A DNA stretch of 64,000 nt, taken from assembly GCF_017349355.1 (NCBI RefSeq), contig NZ_JAFMPM010000006.1, positions 1,178,001-1,242,000 on the forward strand, read 5' to 3'. A program made the position numbers and the translations under genes. Below the pieces are notes generated by a model. The model saw nothing but the letters and a program-made list of their open reading frames with translations. It did not search any database and was not told the origin of the DNA. Of the stretch, positions 17,354 to 27,029 are shown piece by piece (the first letter of the stretch is position 1; each line of letters starts with the position of its first letter). Source of the DNA: Thiothrix fructosivorans. Lineage in GTDB: Bacteria > Pseudomonadota > Gammaproteobacteria > Thiotrichales > Thiotrichaceae.

Positions 17354-19744
17354 ATGTACATGAATGACCCAAATGATGGCAAACTAGCCCCTACTAACAA
17401 CTTAATTGATGATGGTGGCATGGGGGGGAAACCGGGGAGTGCCACGAATGTGCTTGACCCGTATGAAGTCTATACGCACATAGAAGACAGTGGTCTACAA
17501 AGTATCCAAGACTTTCGGGGATTGTTAACAGGGGTTAAATGGTCTGCACATAACCTAAATTACAGTTTTCCTACCTCTGCCAATCAGTATGGTACAGGGT
17601 ATTATGACCAGAATAGTATTACCGATGGTTTTGCAGCCTTAACGAGTGGACAACAGGCTATTGCTAAACGGGTATTTGACAGTGTCGCAGGTTTTACCCA
17701 ATTGACGTTTACACAAACCACTGCCAGTGCCACCAATATCGCTCAGTTACGCTTTGCTCAATCAGACTACCCATCCACGGCTTATGCTTATTACCCATCA
17801 AGTAGTTCTGCGGGTGGCGACATATTCCTGGGACCTGATGTTGCAGATACACCTACGGCTGGTAACTGGTCATGGTTCACGATTGCTCATGAAATTGGTC
17901 ATGCATTAGGCTTAAAACACGGGCATGATAGTGATGGTGGGATTTTTGACGTATTGCCATACGATAAAGATACTAACGAATATTCCATTATGACGTACCG
18001 TACTGCCTTAGGTGGTATTACGGATTATACGACTTTTGCCGACGGTAGTGCGGCTCTTTCATTTATGGCATCAGATATATTAGCATTACAATATATGTAT
18101 GGTGCAAATTATCAATACCATGCTGAAGATACCGTTTATCATTGGTCACCCGATTCCAGTACCATTACCATTAATGGCGTAGGGCGTACTGGTAGCAATA
18201 CCAATGTTATTTTTGAAACGGTTTGGGATGGTGCTGGTAATGATACCTATGATTTTTCGGATTACTCCGATGATTTAATGATTAACCTTGCACCAGGTGC
18301 TTGGACAGTATTGTCGTCAGAACAACAAGCATTATTGGCTGAATATTCAAGTTCAGGGGAAAATGCACGCGGTAATGTTTACAATGCTTTTTTGTTTGCA
18401 GGTAATACTTCTTCATTAATTGAAAATGCATTGGGTGGTTCAGGTAATGATCAGTTTGTCGGCAATGTTGCCAATAACCGCTTTGAAGGCGGTATGGGTG
18501 ATGATTTATTTACAACAACCGCTGGGGATGATTATTTTTCAGGTGGCACGGGTGTCGATACGTTAAATATTGCTGGTTTTACCGTTGATCATGTCGTGAA
18601 TAGTGTTAATACGGGAGAAACCACTATTTTCTTTGACGATGGCAATACATTGACGGTGGTAGATGTCGAGCAGGTTCAATTTGATAACGGCGAGGTGCAA
18701 GACATTTCCGTTTTAGGTGGAACTGTCGATACGGATGTTACTTTGACATTGTTCAATGATACGGGTATTGCGTCAGACGATAATATTACCAATGATAAAC
18801 GTTTCCAATTATCAGGTTATGACTTGGATGCGGGTGATATTACTTATACACTTAAATCTATTTCTAAAACAGGCGTAGAAAAAATAGTCGGGAAAGCAGA
18901 CTCTCTTTTAGCAGGTATTGATGAGGAGGGTGTTTTTGTTGTACCTACTAAAGCCAAGACTGGGCTTGGTGATGGAACGTATACATTGTCTGTTAACCAA
19001 GATGGTACAATAGCTACTTTAGAGTCATTTACTATCGATACCAAAGTGCCAGCCAATTTATCGGTGAGTTTGCTTAATGATACCGGAAAAAAAGGCGATA
19101 AGGTTACTGCGGATGCTACATTAAAAGTAACGGGTCTCGAAAAAGACGCGGTTATTGAATATCGTCTTAAAGCAGATTCTGAATCTGATCCAATAGGTTC
19201 AGATTGGATGGTCGTTTCCGATGATTGGTTGTCTGTGGGTAAATCAACTTTAATCGATCTTAATCAGTTTTATATCGAATTGGAAAATGTCGGTTTTGAA
19301 AATGATGGTAGTGGTTGGCAAGATAAATTTGAATTCCGCCAAATGGATGTTGCTGGCAATGTTTCAAAAAAGACTACATCTCTTGATATAACCTATGATG
19401 CATTAGATCCATCATATTCTTTAATTGAAATAGGTGGAGATGAAGTAATCAAAAATGGTGCGAAAGGCAGCATTCGAGTCATGACTATTGAGAAATTGGT
19501 TGGCTTCGACAAACAAGACTTTATTTTGAGTAATAAGTTGGCAAGTATTACTGGTGTCACCGAAAAGAAGCTTGGTGATGACTTGTGGGCTTATGACATT
19601 GGCATTAAAGCTGCTTCAAAAGGTTCAGGTGACATTGATTTATCGTTTTCCACTAAATTAGCCGCAACAGATTTAGCGGGTAATGCAGTAGACTTCTCTG
19701 ATTGGAGTGATACAACTTATTCCATGTGGATTGGTAGTCTGTAA
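17354..19744 (+). CDS. Serralysin-like M10 metalloprotease with RTX repeats and Ig-like units
   Basis: A 796-residue secreted zinc protease. It has no signal peptide, as expected for type I secretion. The catalytic zinc motif HEIGHALGLKH spans residues 179-189, followed by a Met-turn SIMTY near 213. A short RTX calcium-binding block follows around residues 359-405 (GGSGNDQF, GGMGDDLF, GGTGVDTL). The C-terminal half carries one partial and one full copy of the Ig-like unit found six times in the protein at 12220-16386. It ends YSMWIGSL, a plausible hydrophobic secretion terminus. GGAG precedes the ATG. The T1SS transporter genes are not in the window. Confidence 0.85.
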   Translation: MYMNDPNDGKLAPTNNLIDDGGMGGKPGSATNVLDPYEVYTHIEDSGLQSIQDFRGLLTGVKWSAHNLNYSFPTSANQYGTGYYDQNSITDGFAALTSGQQAIAKRVFDSVAGFTQLTFTQTTASATNIAQLRFAQSDYPSTAYAYYPSSSSAGGDIFLGPDVADTPTAGNWSWFTIAHEIGHALGLKHGHDSDGGIFDVLPYDKDTNEYSIMTYRTALGGITDYTTFADGSAALSFMASDILALQYMYGANYQYHAEDTVYHWSPDSSTITINGVGRTGSNTNVIFETVWDGAGNDTYDFSDYSDDLMINLAPGAWTVLSSEQQALLAEYSSSGENARGNVYNAFLFAGNTSSLIENALGGSGNDQFVGNVANNRFEGGMGDDLFTTTAGDDYFSGGTGVDTLNIAGFTVDHVVNSVNTGETTIFFDDGNTLTVVDVEQVQFDNGEVQDISVLGGTVDTDVTLTLFNDTGIASDDNITNDKRFQLSGYDLDAGDITYTLKSISKTGVEKIVGKADSLLAGIDEEGVFVVPTKAKTGLGDGTYTLSVNQDGTIATLESFTIDTKVPANLSVSLLNDTGKKGDKVTADATLKVTGLEKDAVIEYRLKADSESDPIGSDWMVVSDDWLSVGKSTLIDLNQFYIELENVGFENDGSGWQDKFEFRQMDVAGNVSKKTTSLDITYDALDPSYSLIEIGGDEVIKNGAKGSIRVMTIEKLVGFDKQDFILSNKLASITGVTEKKLGDDLWAYDIGIKAASKGSGDIDLSFSTKLAATDLAGNAVDFSDWSDTTYSMWIGSL

Positions 19745-19758
19745 GTACGGCAAAAAAT

Positions 19759-19793
19759 AACCTGCACCCATGGTTAGTGAGTGCAGGTTTTTT
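19759..19793. terminator. Bidirectional intrinsic terminator
   Basis: AACCTGCAC (19759-19767) pairs with GTGCAGGTT (19781-19789), followed by a T run on the forward strand and, on the reverse strand, by ATTTTTT. It lies between the convergent protease gene and ilvA and can serve both. Confidence 0.85.
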
Positions 19794-19796
19794 AAT

Positions 19797-21308
19797 TTAT
19801 CCCAAAAACCGCTGATAAGCCGGATTCTCCGTCTCATCCCAATACTCATACCCCAGCTTCTCCAAGAACTCGCAGAACTCGCCGCGTTCCTGTTCTGGCA
19901 CTTGCATTCCCACCAACACACGCCCGAAATCCGAGCCATGATTGCGGTAATGGAACAAGCTAATATTCCACCCCGCACTCATGCTGGTGAGGAAATGCAG
20001 CAACGCACCGGGGCGTTCGGGGAAGGTGAAACGGTACAGCACCTCATGCTCCGCGCCATTGGAATGCCCGCCCACCATGTAACGCAGGTGAATCTTCGCC
20101 ACCTCGTTATCGGTCAAATCGGTGACAGAATAGCCTTTTGCTTGCAAATTCCCCAGCAAGGTAGCGCGTTCCTGCTTACCCGCAATCTTCACCCCGGCGA
20201 ACACTTGCGCGTCCCGCGCATCCGCATAGCGGTAATTGAATTCGGTGATTGGGCGGTTGCTGATGTCGTGGCAGAATTCGCGGAAACTGCCTGGACGTTC
20301 AGGAATCGTCACTGCCAGCAACATTTCACGCCCCTCGCCCAACTCGGCACGTTCGGCAACGTGGCGCAAGCGGTCGAAGTTGATGTTCGCACCACTGGCA
20401 ATCGCAATCAGGTGTTTGCCTTGCAGCTTGTGTTCAGCGACATATTTTTTCATCCCCGCCACGGCTAATGCGCCAGCGGGTTCGAGCAGGGTGCGGGTGT
20501 CTTCAAACACATCCTTGATGGCGGCGCAGGTTTCGTCGGTGCTGACTAACAACACTTCATCGACGATGTTTTTGGCAATCTCGAAGGTCTTTTCGCCAAT
20601 CAGCTTGACTGCCGCGCCATCGGCAAATGTACCGACTTGCGCCAATTGCACCCGTTCGCCCGCCGCGAGGGAGGTGGAAAGTGTCGGGGCTTCTTCGTGT
20701 TCCACGCCGATAATTTTGATGTTGGGGTACAAATATTTGAGGTAACTGCCCACCCCTGCAATCAAGCCGCCGCCGCCGACGCACAAAAACACTGCTTCAA
20801 TCGGGTCGGAATGTTGGCGCAGGATTTCCATGCCAATCGTGCCTTGCCCCGCAATCACATCCAGATCGTCGAACGGATGCACGAACGTCATGTGATGTTC
20901 GCGTTCTAATTCGCGGGCGTAAGCATAGGCTTCGTCGTAAGAATTGCCATGCAATACCGCATTGCCGCCAAACGCTTTCACCGCATTTACCTTGATGTCG
21001 GGCGTGGTGACGGGCATGACGATGGTGGTTTTAATGCCAAGTTTTGCACCCGACAACGCCACGCCTTGTGCATGGTTGCCAGCGGAGGCAGCCACTACCC
21101 CGTGGGCGCGTTCTTCCGGCGAGAGCAAAAACATTTTGTTGAATGCGCCGCGCAGCTTGAAGGAAAACACCGGCTGCAAGTCTTCGCGCTTGAGGTAAAT
21201 GTCATTGCCTAGCCGCGAGCTTAAGCTACGCGCTCGTTCCAGCGGGGTTTCAATAGCCACGTCATAGACGCGAGCGGTGAGAATGCGTTTGATCAGCGAT
21301 TTGTTCAT
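19797..21308 (-). CDS. ilvA: Threonine ammonia-lyase, biosynthetic
   Basis: A 503-residue PLP enzyme converting threonine to 2-oxobutanoate, the first step of isoleucine synthesis. The PLP-binding lysine lies in [11 protein letters not shown], with the substrate loop [11 protein letters not shown] and the phosphate-binding [14 protein letters not shown]. Two ACT-like regulatory domains follow ([10 protein letters not shown]-type sequence [16 protein letters not shown] and [14 protein letters not shown]), the layout of the long isoleucine-inhibited biosynthetic form. The short catabolic form lacks these. It is divergent from rpiA across 93 bases, as in many gammaproteobacteria. Confidence 0.96.
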   Translation of the reverse strand: MNKSLIKRILTARVYDVAIETPLERARSLSSRLGNDIYLKREDLQPVFSFKLRGAFNKMFLLSPEERAHGVVAASAGNHAQGVALSGAKLGIKTTIVMPVTTPDIKVNAVKAFGGNAVLHGNSYDEAYAYARELEREHHMTFVHPFDDLDVIAGQGTIGMEILRQHSDPIEAVFLCVGGGGLIAGVGSYLKYLYPNIKIIGVEHEEAPTLSTSLAAGERVQLAQVGTFADGAAVKLIGEKTFEIAKNIVDEVLLVSTDETCAAIKDVFEDTRTLLEPAGALAVAGMKKYVAEHKLQGKHLIAIASGANINFDRLRHVAERAELGEGREMLLAVTIPERPGSFREFCHDISNRPITEFNYRYADARDAQVFAGVKIAGKQERATLLGNLQAKGYSVTDLTDNEVAKIHLRYMVGGHSNGAEHEVLYRFTFPERPGALLHFLTSMSAGWNISLFHYRNHGSDFGRVLVGMQVPEQERGEFCEFLEKLGYEYWDETENPAYQRFLG

Positions 21309-21401
21309 AATTCCAACTTTTGCGGCTCTGCCTTTACGTGTGGGCTAGTATATTGCAAACTTCGGTTTGCGAAAGATTTTTACAACATCACAGGAAAGTT
21401 T

Positions 21402-22058
21402 ATGAGCCAAGATGCTATGAAAAAAGCGGCAGCAGAAGCCGCGCTGGTATACGTCCAACCGGGCATGATCGTGGGCATTGGTACGGGTTCGACCGCCAAC
21501 CACTTCATCGACCTGCTGGCAGGGATCAAACACAAGGTGGAAGCGACCGTTGCCAGCTCCATCGCCAGCGCCAAGCGTTTGGAAGCGCACGGCTTTCGCG
21601 TATTGGATTTGAACGATGCAGGGCAATTGTCGCTGTACGTCGATGGCGCGGACGAGTCCAACGAAGATTTGCATTTGGTGAAAGGCGGCGGCGGTGCATT
21701 GACCCGCGAAAAGATCGTGGCGGGCGCAAGCGATAAATTCGTGTGCATTGCCGACGATTCCAAGTTGGTGAAAACGCTGGGTAAGTTCCCATTGCCGCTG
21801 GAAGTGATTCCGATGGCACAAGCGTTGGTGGCGCGTGAAATGGTGAAACTGGGGGGAAATCCGGTGCTGCGGGCGGGTTTCACCACCGATAACGGCAATA
21901 TTATTATCGACGTTCACGGGCTGGAAATTACTGATGGGGTGGCAATGGAAAACCGCCTTAACCAGATTCCGGGCGTTGTCACCAACGGCTTGTTTGCGAT
22001 TCGTCCGGCGGATGTGCTGATTTTGGCAGGTGCAAACGGTGTAAAAACCTTGGTCTAA
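21402..22058 (+). CDS. rpiA: Ribose-5-phosphate isomerase A
   Basis: A 218-residue cytoplasmic enzyme interconverting ribose 5-phosphate and ribulose 5-phosphate in the pentose phosphate pathway. The signatures are [15 protein letters not shown] near the N-terminus, the catalytic DGADE motif and [12 protein letters not shown]. The length matches the family. A ribosome site (AGGAAAG) precedes the ATG. It is divergent from ilvA, an arrangement conserved in gammaproteobacteria. Confidence 0.97.
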   Translation: MSQDAMKKAAAEAALVYVQPGMIVGIGTGSTANHFIDLLAGIKHKVEATVASSIASAKRLEAHGFRVLDLNDAGQLSLYVDGADESNEDLHLVKGGGGALTREKIVAGASDKFVCIADDSKLVKTLGKFPLPLEVIPMAQALVAREMVKLGGNPVLRAGFTTDNGNIIIDVHGLEITDGVAMENRLNQIPGVVTNGLFAIRPADVLILAGANGVKTLV

Positions 22059-22179
22059 GCACGCTCAATGCCAGCCCCATTAAAGGATTCGATATGAATG
22101 CAGTATTAATGTTGCATTTATCATCACTGTCATATAGATTAATCAATAGATAAAATCTATATGGTTGGGGGTTGTGGAT

Positions 22180-25100
22180 ATGGGGCTGTCTTTGCAAAGA
22201 TCCGGCACGGGATTACTCGTGCTGTGCATGTTGGTGTTATTGCACGGGTGTATTTCACCCAGTAATGCAGTGATTGAAGGGTTAGGCACGCCAGATCCCA
22301 CGCAATGCAGCAGTTTGCCGAGCGTGGAGGATGGCGCATTATATGCCCCCCGTGAAGCCGTCGAATTGGGTTTGGATGGGCGCACGCACCCCGATGTGTT
22401 TTACGCGGCTTGGTCAAAACTCGATACCCGTTCTGACTTGCGGTTTCCCGAAGATGGCTATGACGGCGATGGCTACGAAGATAAGTTGTTGGTGTCGCGC
22501 AAACAAGCCGATGGCAAGGTGCGTACTTGGCAGCTTTTACCGCAATTAGATAATAATTGTACCGATGTCGAAAAAATCCGTATTCACAGTTTCGACGTAG
22601 CCCCCAATGGGCGCAGCTTGTATGTATCCATGGCACGTACTCCGTTGAGTGGTGCAGGGCGCGATACTCACCTTGGCATTTACCGTTATGACCTGAAAAC
22701 CTTTGCGTTAACCAAGTTAAGCAAAGATGATGCCACCCATTTCAGTTACCCCACTTACATCGGCAATGACCCTGATACCAAGCATGAAATGCTGGTGGTG
22801 AGTAAAACAGTTGCGAAAGATGAAATCCCCGTTAACTACGCTCGCAAAGAGTTGATGCAGGATGAGTACGACCGCGCTCCTACCCCGCTGATTCACAAGA
22901 TGGACGCGCAAACGGGCGAAACGATTCGCATCGGTTTCAATAATTCCCACCAGACTGAACCGTTTGTGATGACCGGACATGATGACATTCGCATGGCGGT
23001 ATTTACGCAGTGGGAACACCAAGCCTCAGTGAACCGCTTCGCCTTGTGGAAAATGCAGATTGATGGCAGCGACGAATTCACGTTCTTTGGGCAAGAAAGC
23101 TCGACCGATAAAAGTGGTGCAAATCTGTTTCAAGGGCGTGAAGTTAAATCAGGGGCTTACAAAGGCTACGTGTTGATGACGCAAGGCAATCGTTCGGATA
23201 AAACGTTTGCCACCGAAGGCGACGTGGTGATGACGTATCGCCATCATCAGGAATTACGCAGCGATAAACTTAAGTTGCAAGCCGTCACGAAGGTTGGGGC
23301 AACCGATACCGAGATTGCCCGCAACCCTGAACATTACAACGACCAGAGTTTCATTTATTCCTACCGCTACAGCAGTGAAAATACTTACCAACTTTATGTG
23401 AAAGATTTTCCAGCGGATGCCAAGCAGCCTGCGTCCACGGGACAAGGGGAACAATTAACCCCCGATACTAACGACTACCATTTTGTGCAAGCCCGCAGTT
23501 TTTATCCGCCAGAACGCGAATTGGTTGCTCCGACCGACAGCCAAGATTTGGGTGAAAATCGCGTGTCATTCACCAATTCGCACTTAAACGGTAAATCTGG
23601 CTTTTTGGTGCAAAACCTGACGCAATCGGATAACGGCGTGCAACATCAGTTGGATGGCGTTGCGCCTGAGGATATTTCGCTACAATTTTTCTTGCCATCG
23701 CACCATTTTGGCAGTTCACAGACGGTTGGCTTACAAACCAGCCCAGAAATGAGTATTCCCGCCAGCGATTTCATCCAACCAGAAGCCGATGGCTCACTCG
23801 GTGTGGTCATGAAAAATGGTTTGTATGTGTGGAAGGTGAATAAAAAGTTTGAACATAACGGTAAGGATATTTGGTTGCCGGTGCGTGCTGAACGTCAAGA
23901 AGTCAATTTTGTGCCAAACCGCGTGAATGCGTGTAACCAATGCCATCAAGAACGCGATCAAGCCAATATTGATAAATATGCGACGTATAACTCGATTGCA
24001 GCGCAAAAAATGCGCGGTAATCTGACGGGCGTAACGGATATTTCCGATTACGATGCGGCAAAAGACGTTCCCGATTTTCACCGTGACATTATGCCGTTGC
24101 TAACTAAACCGGCGGCGAATGGTAAATCCTGTGCCAGTTGCCATAGTGCAGGCACGAAACTCAATTTATCCAATGCCAGCGGTACGGAAGCGATGAATGC
24201 CACCTACCGTACTCTGGTACAAGGCGCACATAAATTGGCGGATGGTCGCAAGATTCCTTATTCCAATGCCAGCATTAATCCGCTAGGCATGGATGATAAT
24301 TACCAACCTGCGCCGCTGTTGTGGAGCTTGCTGCTCAATAATGATTTGAGTGTGCCGGAAGATGCGACACATCCCAATGACCGTAGTCGTAGTTTGGAGC
24401 GAGCCGGGGATTACGGTGCAACGTATGATGCGGCCGTGGAGCAGACGATTACTGACATTAATACGCAGTATGACCATAGCCAGCATTGGTCAGCAGAGGA
24501 TATTCAAACGTTCATTACCTATTCTGCCACGCAAATGCCAGCGGGGCTGTCGGATCGGATTGCCGACAACTTTACCCCCAAAGGTACAGATTACCGTAGC
24601 GGTGCAGCAGGGCAAAAAGCCTACCAAGCCTTGGTGCGCAATTGCTTCAGTTGCCATAATAGTTTCACGGGTGCGGCTGGCGGCGGTATTGAAGACCCGG
24701 ATTTTGGGTTGCCACTGGAGAAAAGTTTCAGTAACAACACCGGGTTGCGTGATAAGCGGCTGCGTTTCATGGTGCATAACCACGTCGCCAAGAAAGATGA
24801 TACGGCGTACTCCATGTACGGTTGGCAAAGTAACTTGAATACGTCGATGTATGAAACCTTGCTATCCGCCACTTATCGGCTGGACTTTAACAACCCCACT
24901 GAATCGGAATTGCTGGCGTATGCCTTGGGTAAAGACCCACAAGGCAATGCCCTCACCGCGCTGACGCATCATGTGAAGCATCAAGCGGTATTGGATGAAG
25001 GCAGTGCCGATTACCTCGCGATTAAAAACTGGGTAATGGGTGAGTGGACAGGGATTACCAATACGCCGCCGCAATTAGAGGCAGTGCCGGAAGGTGCTAT

Positions 25101-26322
25101 CACGATTCGGGAGTATGACCCGCCTGCGTATTTGCCGAACGTGATTCGTTGGTCTGACCCCGATGCGTTAAATGAGCTATCACAAATCTTTTTGGATGGC
25201 AGCAGTAGCAATACGCATACGTTCCGCGATGCGATGCTGGCGTTGGAATACGACAGTTTCGATTCAGCACGCCTGAAAACCTACGCAATTTTGGGGGATC
25301 GTGGGCAGCAAGCGTTCCGCTTTAAAGTGACGGATGGTCAAGCAAGCAGTGTGTCGCAAACCATTCCGGTTACGGTGACATCGGATTATGTCGTGCCTCC
25401 ACCGGTGAGTAGCTTACCACCAGCGTATGCGTTTTATACCGTGCGTGATACGGGCGGGAATCCCAACGCAGGGCAGTTGCGGAAACTGAGTTATGACCCT
25501 GATAACCCAGCACTGCCAAAGGATACACTGATTGGCACGATTGCAGGTTATTCCAATAATTGGACGACGGTGTATCGGCGTGCCAATAAAGGTTGGTTGT
25601 ATTTCGTGGATCAAGCGGCGCAGCAAATCCATGTTGTTGATGAAACCAATGCACAAGTGCTGTTTACGATTACCTTAGACCATGAGCCAAACCGTGAAAC
25701 CGATACGCACAAGCAAACCAACTACTTGATTTGGTGGCGTCCGGCGGATGGGTTAGATCATACCAGTGCTAATTGCCCCGATGGTGAGTTGCAAGGTTTG
25801 CTGGAATCCAAACTCAGTAATACCAAGAACGGTGACTTTTACATTGGCTTAGGGTGCGGCGACGGGGCAGAAACGGTTGTGCCTGAATACCGCACGCGTT
25901 TAAAAGACGGTGCGAATACATTGGCAGTGTATACGTGGAAACGCGCCACCTTCATGAGCAAATGGGTCAATGACGGGGTGGATCGTTTCAATGTCTTGAA
26001 TCTGGAAACGGGTAAAGACAAAGCTTTGGGTGATTTTAATTTCCCCGAACAAAGCGTTACCTTGAATGACGGTAGTTTACTGACGTATCCCGCTGCGACT
26101 TATAACAATGTCCGTGCGGTGGTGGTGGCGGAAGATGGCGCTTTCTACGGCTTTAATAAAGATGCGAATGAGCAGCCCGTGACGTTGTTCAACTTTGACC
26201 CGTTGCAGGACATTCAACAGCCTGTGGTGACGCCGGAATGGGTGCAAACCTATTTCAGCAACTACGTGAATTATGGCACACCGTTCTTAGTGATTGAGCC
26301 GCGCAGCCATGTTGTGCCGTAA
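22180..26322 (+). CDS. Large multihaem c-type cytochrome lipoprotein (HzsA-related?)
   Basis: A 1380-residue lipoprotein with signal MGLSLQRSGTGLLVLCMLVL and a lipobox ending LLHGC. The N-terminal part (about 60-500) has short beta motifs such as GIYRYDLKTFALTKL that suggest a TolB-like propeller. Three haem-binding CxxCH motifs follow: CNQCH (585), CASCH (651) and CFSCH (822). After them come an Ig-like stretch (about 970-1070) and another propeller-like region to the end. This order recalls proteins related to the hydrazine synthase alpha subunit, but I do not claim that reaction. The ATG at 22180 fits the signal peptide best. First gene of a four-gene operon. Confidence 0.7.
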   Translation: MGLSLQRSGTGLLVLCMLVLLHGCISPSNAVIEGLGTPDPTQCSSLPSVEDGALYAPREAVELGLDGRTHPDVFYAAWSKLDTRSDLRFPEDGYDGDGYEDKLLVSRKQADGKVRTWQLLPQLDNNCTDVEKIRIHSFDVAPNGRSLYVSMARTPLSGAGRDTHLGIYRYDLKTFALTKLSKDDATHFSYPTYIGNDPDTKHEMLVVSKTVAKDEIPVNYARKELMQDEYDRAPTPLIHKMDAQTGETIRIGFNNSHQTEPFVMTGHDDIRMAVFTQWEHQASVNRFALWKMQIDGSDEFTFFGQESSTDKSGANLFQGREVKSGAYKGYVLMTQGNRSDKTFATEGDVVMTYRHHQELRSDKLKLQAVTKVGATDTEIARNPEHYNDQSFIYSYRYSSENTYQLYVKDFPADAKQPASTGQGEQLTPDTNDYHFVQARSFYPPERELVAPTDSQDLGENRVSFTNSHLNGKSGFLVQNLTQSDNGVQHQLDGVAPEDISLQFFLPSHHFGSSQTVGLQTSPEMSIPASDFIQPEADGSLGVVMKNGLYVWKVNKKFEHNGKDIWLPVRAERQEVNFVPNRVNACNQCHQERDQANIDKYATYNSIAAQKMRGNLTGVTDISDYDAAKDVPDFHRDIMPLLTKPAANGKSCASCHSAGTKLNLSNASGTEAMNATYRTLVQGAHKLADGRKIPYSNASINPLGMDDNYQPAPLLWSLLLNNDLSVPEDATHPNDRSRSLERAGDYGATYDAAVEQTITDINTQYDHSQHWSAEDIQTFITYSATQMPAGLSDRIADNFTPKGTDYRSGAAGQKAYQALVRNCFSCHNSFTGAAGGGIEDPDFGLPLEKSFSNNTGLRDKRLRFMVHNHVAKKDDTAYSMYGWQSNLNTSMYETLLSATYRLDFNNPTESELLAYALGKDPQGNALTALTHHVKHQAVLDEGSADYLAIKNWVMGEWTGITNTPPQLEAVPEGAITIREYDPPAYLPNVIRWSDPDALNELSQIFLDGSSSNTHTFRDAMLALEYDSFDSARLKTYAILGDRGQQAFRFKVTDGQASSVSQTIPVTVTSDYVVPPPVSSLPPAYAFYTVRDTGGNPNAGQLRKLSYDPDNPALPKDTLIGTIAGYSNNWTTVYRRANKGWLYFVDQAAQQIHVVDETNAQVLFTITLDHEPNRETDTHKQTNYLIWWRPADGLDHTSANCPDGELQGLLESKLSNTKNGDFYIGLGCGDGAETVVPEYRTRLKDGANTLAVYTWKRATFMSKWVNDGVDRFNVLNLETGKDKALGDFNFPEQSVTLNDGSLLTYPAATYNNVRAVVVAEDGAFYGFNKDANEQPVTLFNFDPLQDIQQPVVTPEWVQTYFSNYVNYGTPFLVIEPRSHVVP

Positions 26323-27019
26323 CAATTTGCTGCGATTTTACGGGATTTGCTTGGGCGTTAGTGGTTTGCCTGCGCTCAGTGTCGCTGAGGGTATTTTGCC
26401 GGATGCGACAGGGATTCAGGCAACCTATACCGTTGACAGTGGTGAAGGTTTGGGGGCGGCGGTGGCTTGGGATGTTGGTGAGCGGTGGCGGGTGCGTGCT
26501 AGCGCGGCACATTTCAGTGGTCAGCAGGAACACTTGATTAGCTTGATCCACTTTACCGAAGACCGCGAGCGTACTGATGTTGGTGTGTTTGTAGAGCGCA
26601 AACTGGCAGGTGACAGCGGTTGGTATGCTAGCGTAGGCGTGCTGCATCCTAATCACGGGACACGTTGGGATGCGATGCCCGCCACTCGCGCCGCTTATAC
26701 CTTGAATGGTCGGCAATACGCGGGCAGCCATTTGAGTGAACCGGAAGGGCGGGTCGATTATGCCAATCTTGTTCCGTATGTCGGTTTGGGGTGGCAAACC
26801 CCGCAGCGTAGCGGCTGGCAAGTGGGAGCAGAGCTGGGGGTGTTAGCGGGACTTGATCCAACGTTTAGCATTCATACCGATAACCCTTACCAGCTTCCTT
26901 ATCTGGAGCAGGATTTACAGGCAGAAGCCGATAAATACCTTGCCACGACACAGGCTGAGACGCCGCTTGCTGGAGAGCAAGCGTTAAAAGCTAGCGTCAG
27001 CCTTCGTTACTCTTTTTAG
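26309..27019 (+). CDS. Outer-membrane beta-barrel protein
   Basis: A 236-residue protein with an N-terminal signal (MLCRNNLLRFYGICLGVSGL, cleaved near VAEG). The mature part has alternating beta strands with many Gly and aromatic residues, such as YASVGVL and VPYVGLGWQT. It ends in KASVSLRYSF, a terminal-Phe sequence typical of BamA-inserted barrels. Eight or so strands would fit its size. The ATG overlaps the end of the upstream cytochrome gene by 14 bases, which indicates coupled expression. It may form an outer-membrane partner for the neighbouring lipoproteins. No specific family recognised. Confidence 0.7.
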   Translation: MLCRNNLLRFYGICLGVSGLPALSVAEGILPDATGIQATYTVDSGEGLGAAVAWDVGERWRVRASAAHFSGQQEHLISLIHFTEDRERTDVGVFVERKLAGDSGWYASVGVLHPNHGTRWDAMPATRAAYTLNGRQYAGSHLSEPEGRVDYANLVPYVGLGWQTPQRSGWQVGAELGVLAGLDPTFSIHTDNPYQLPYLEQDLQAEADKYLATTQAETPLAGEQALKASVSLRYSF

Positions 27020-27029
27020 GCACTTAACC

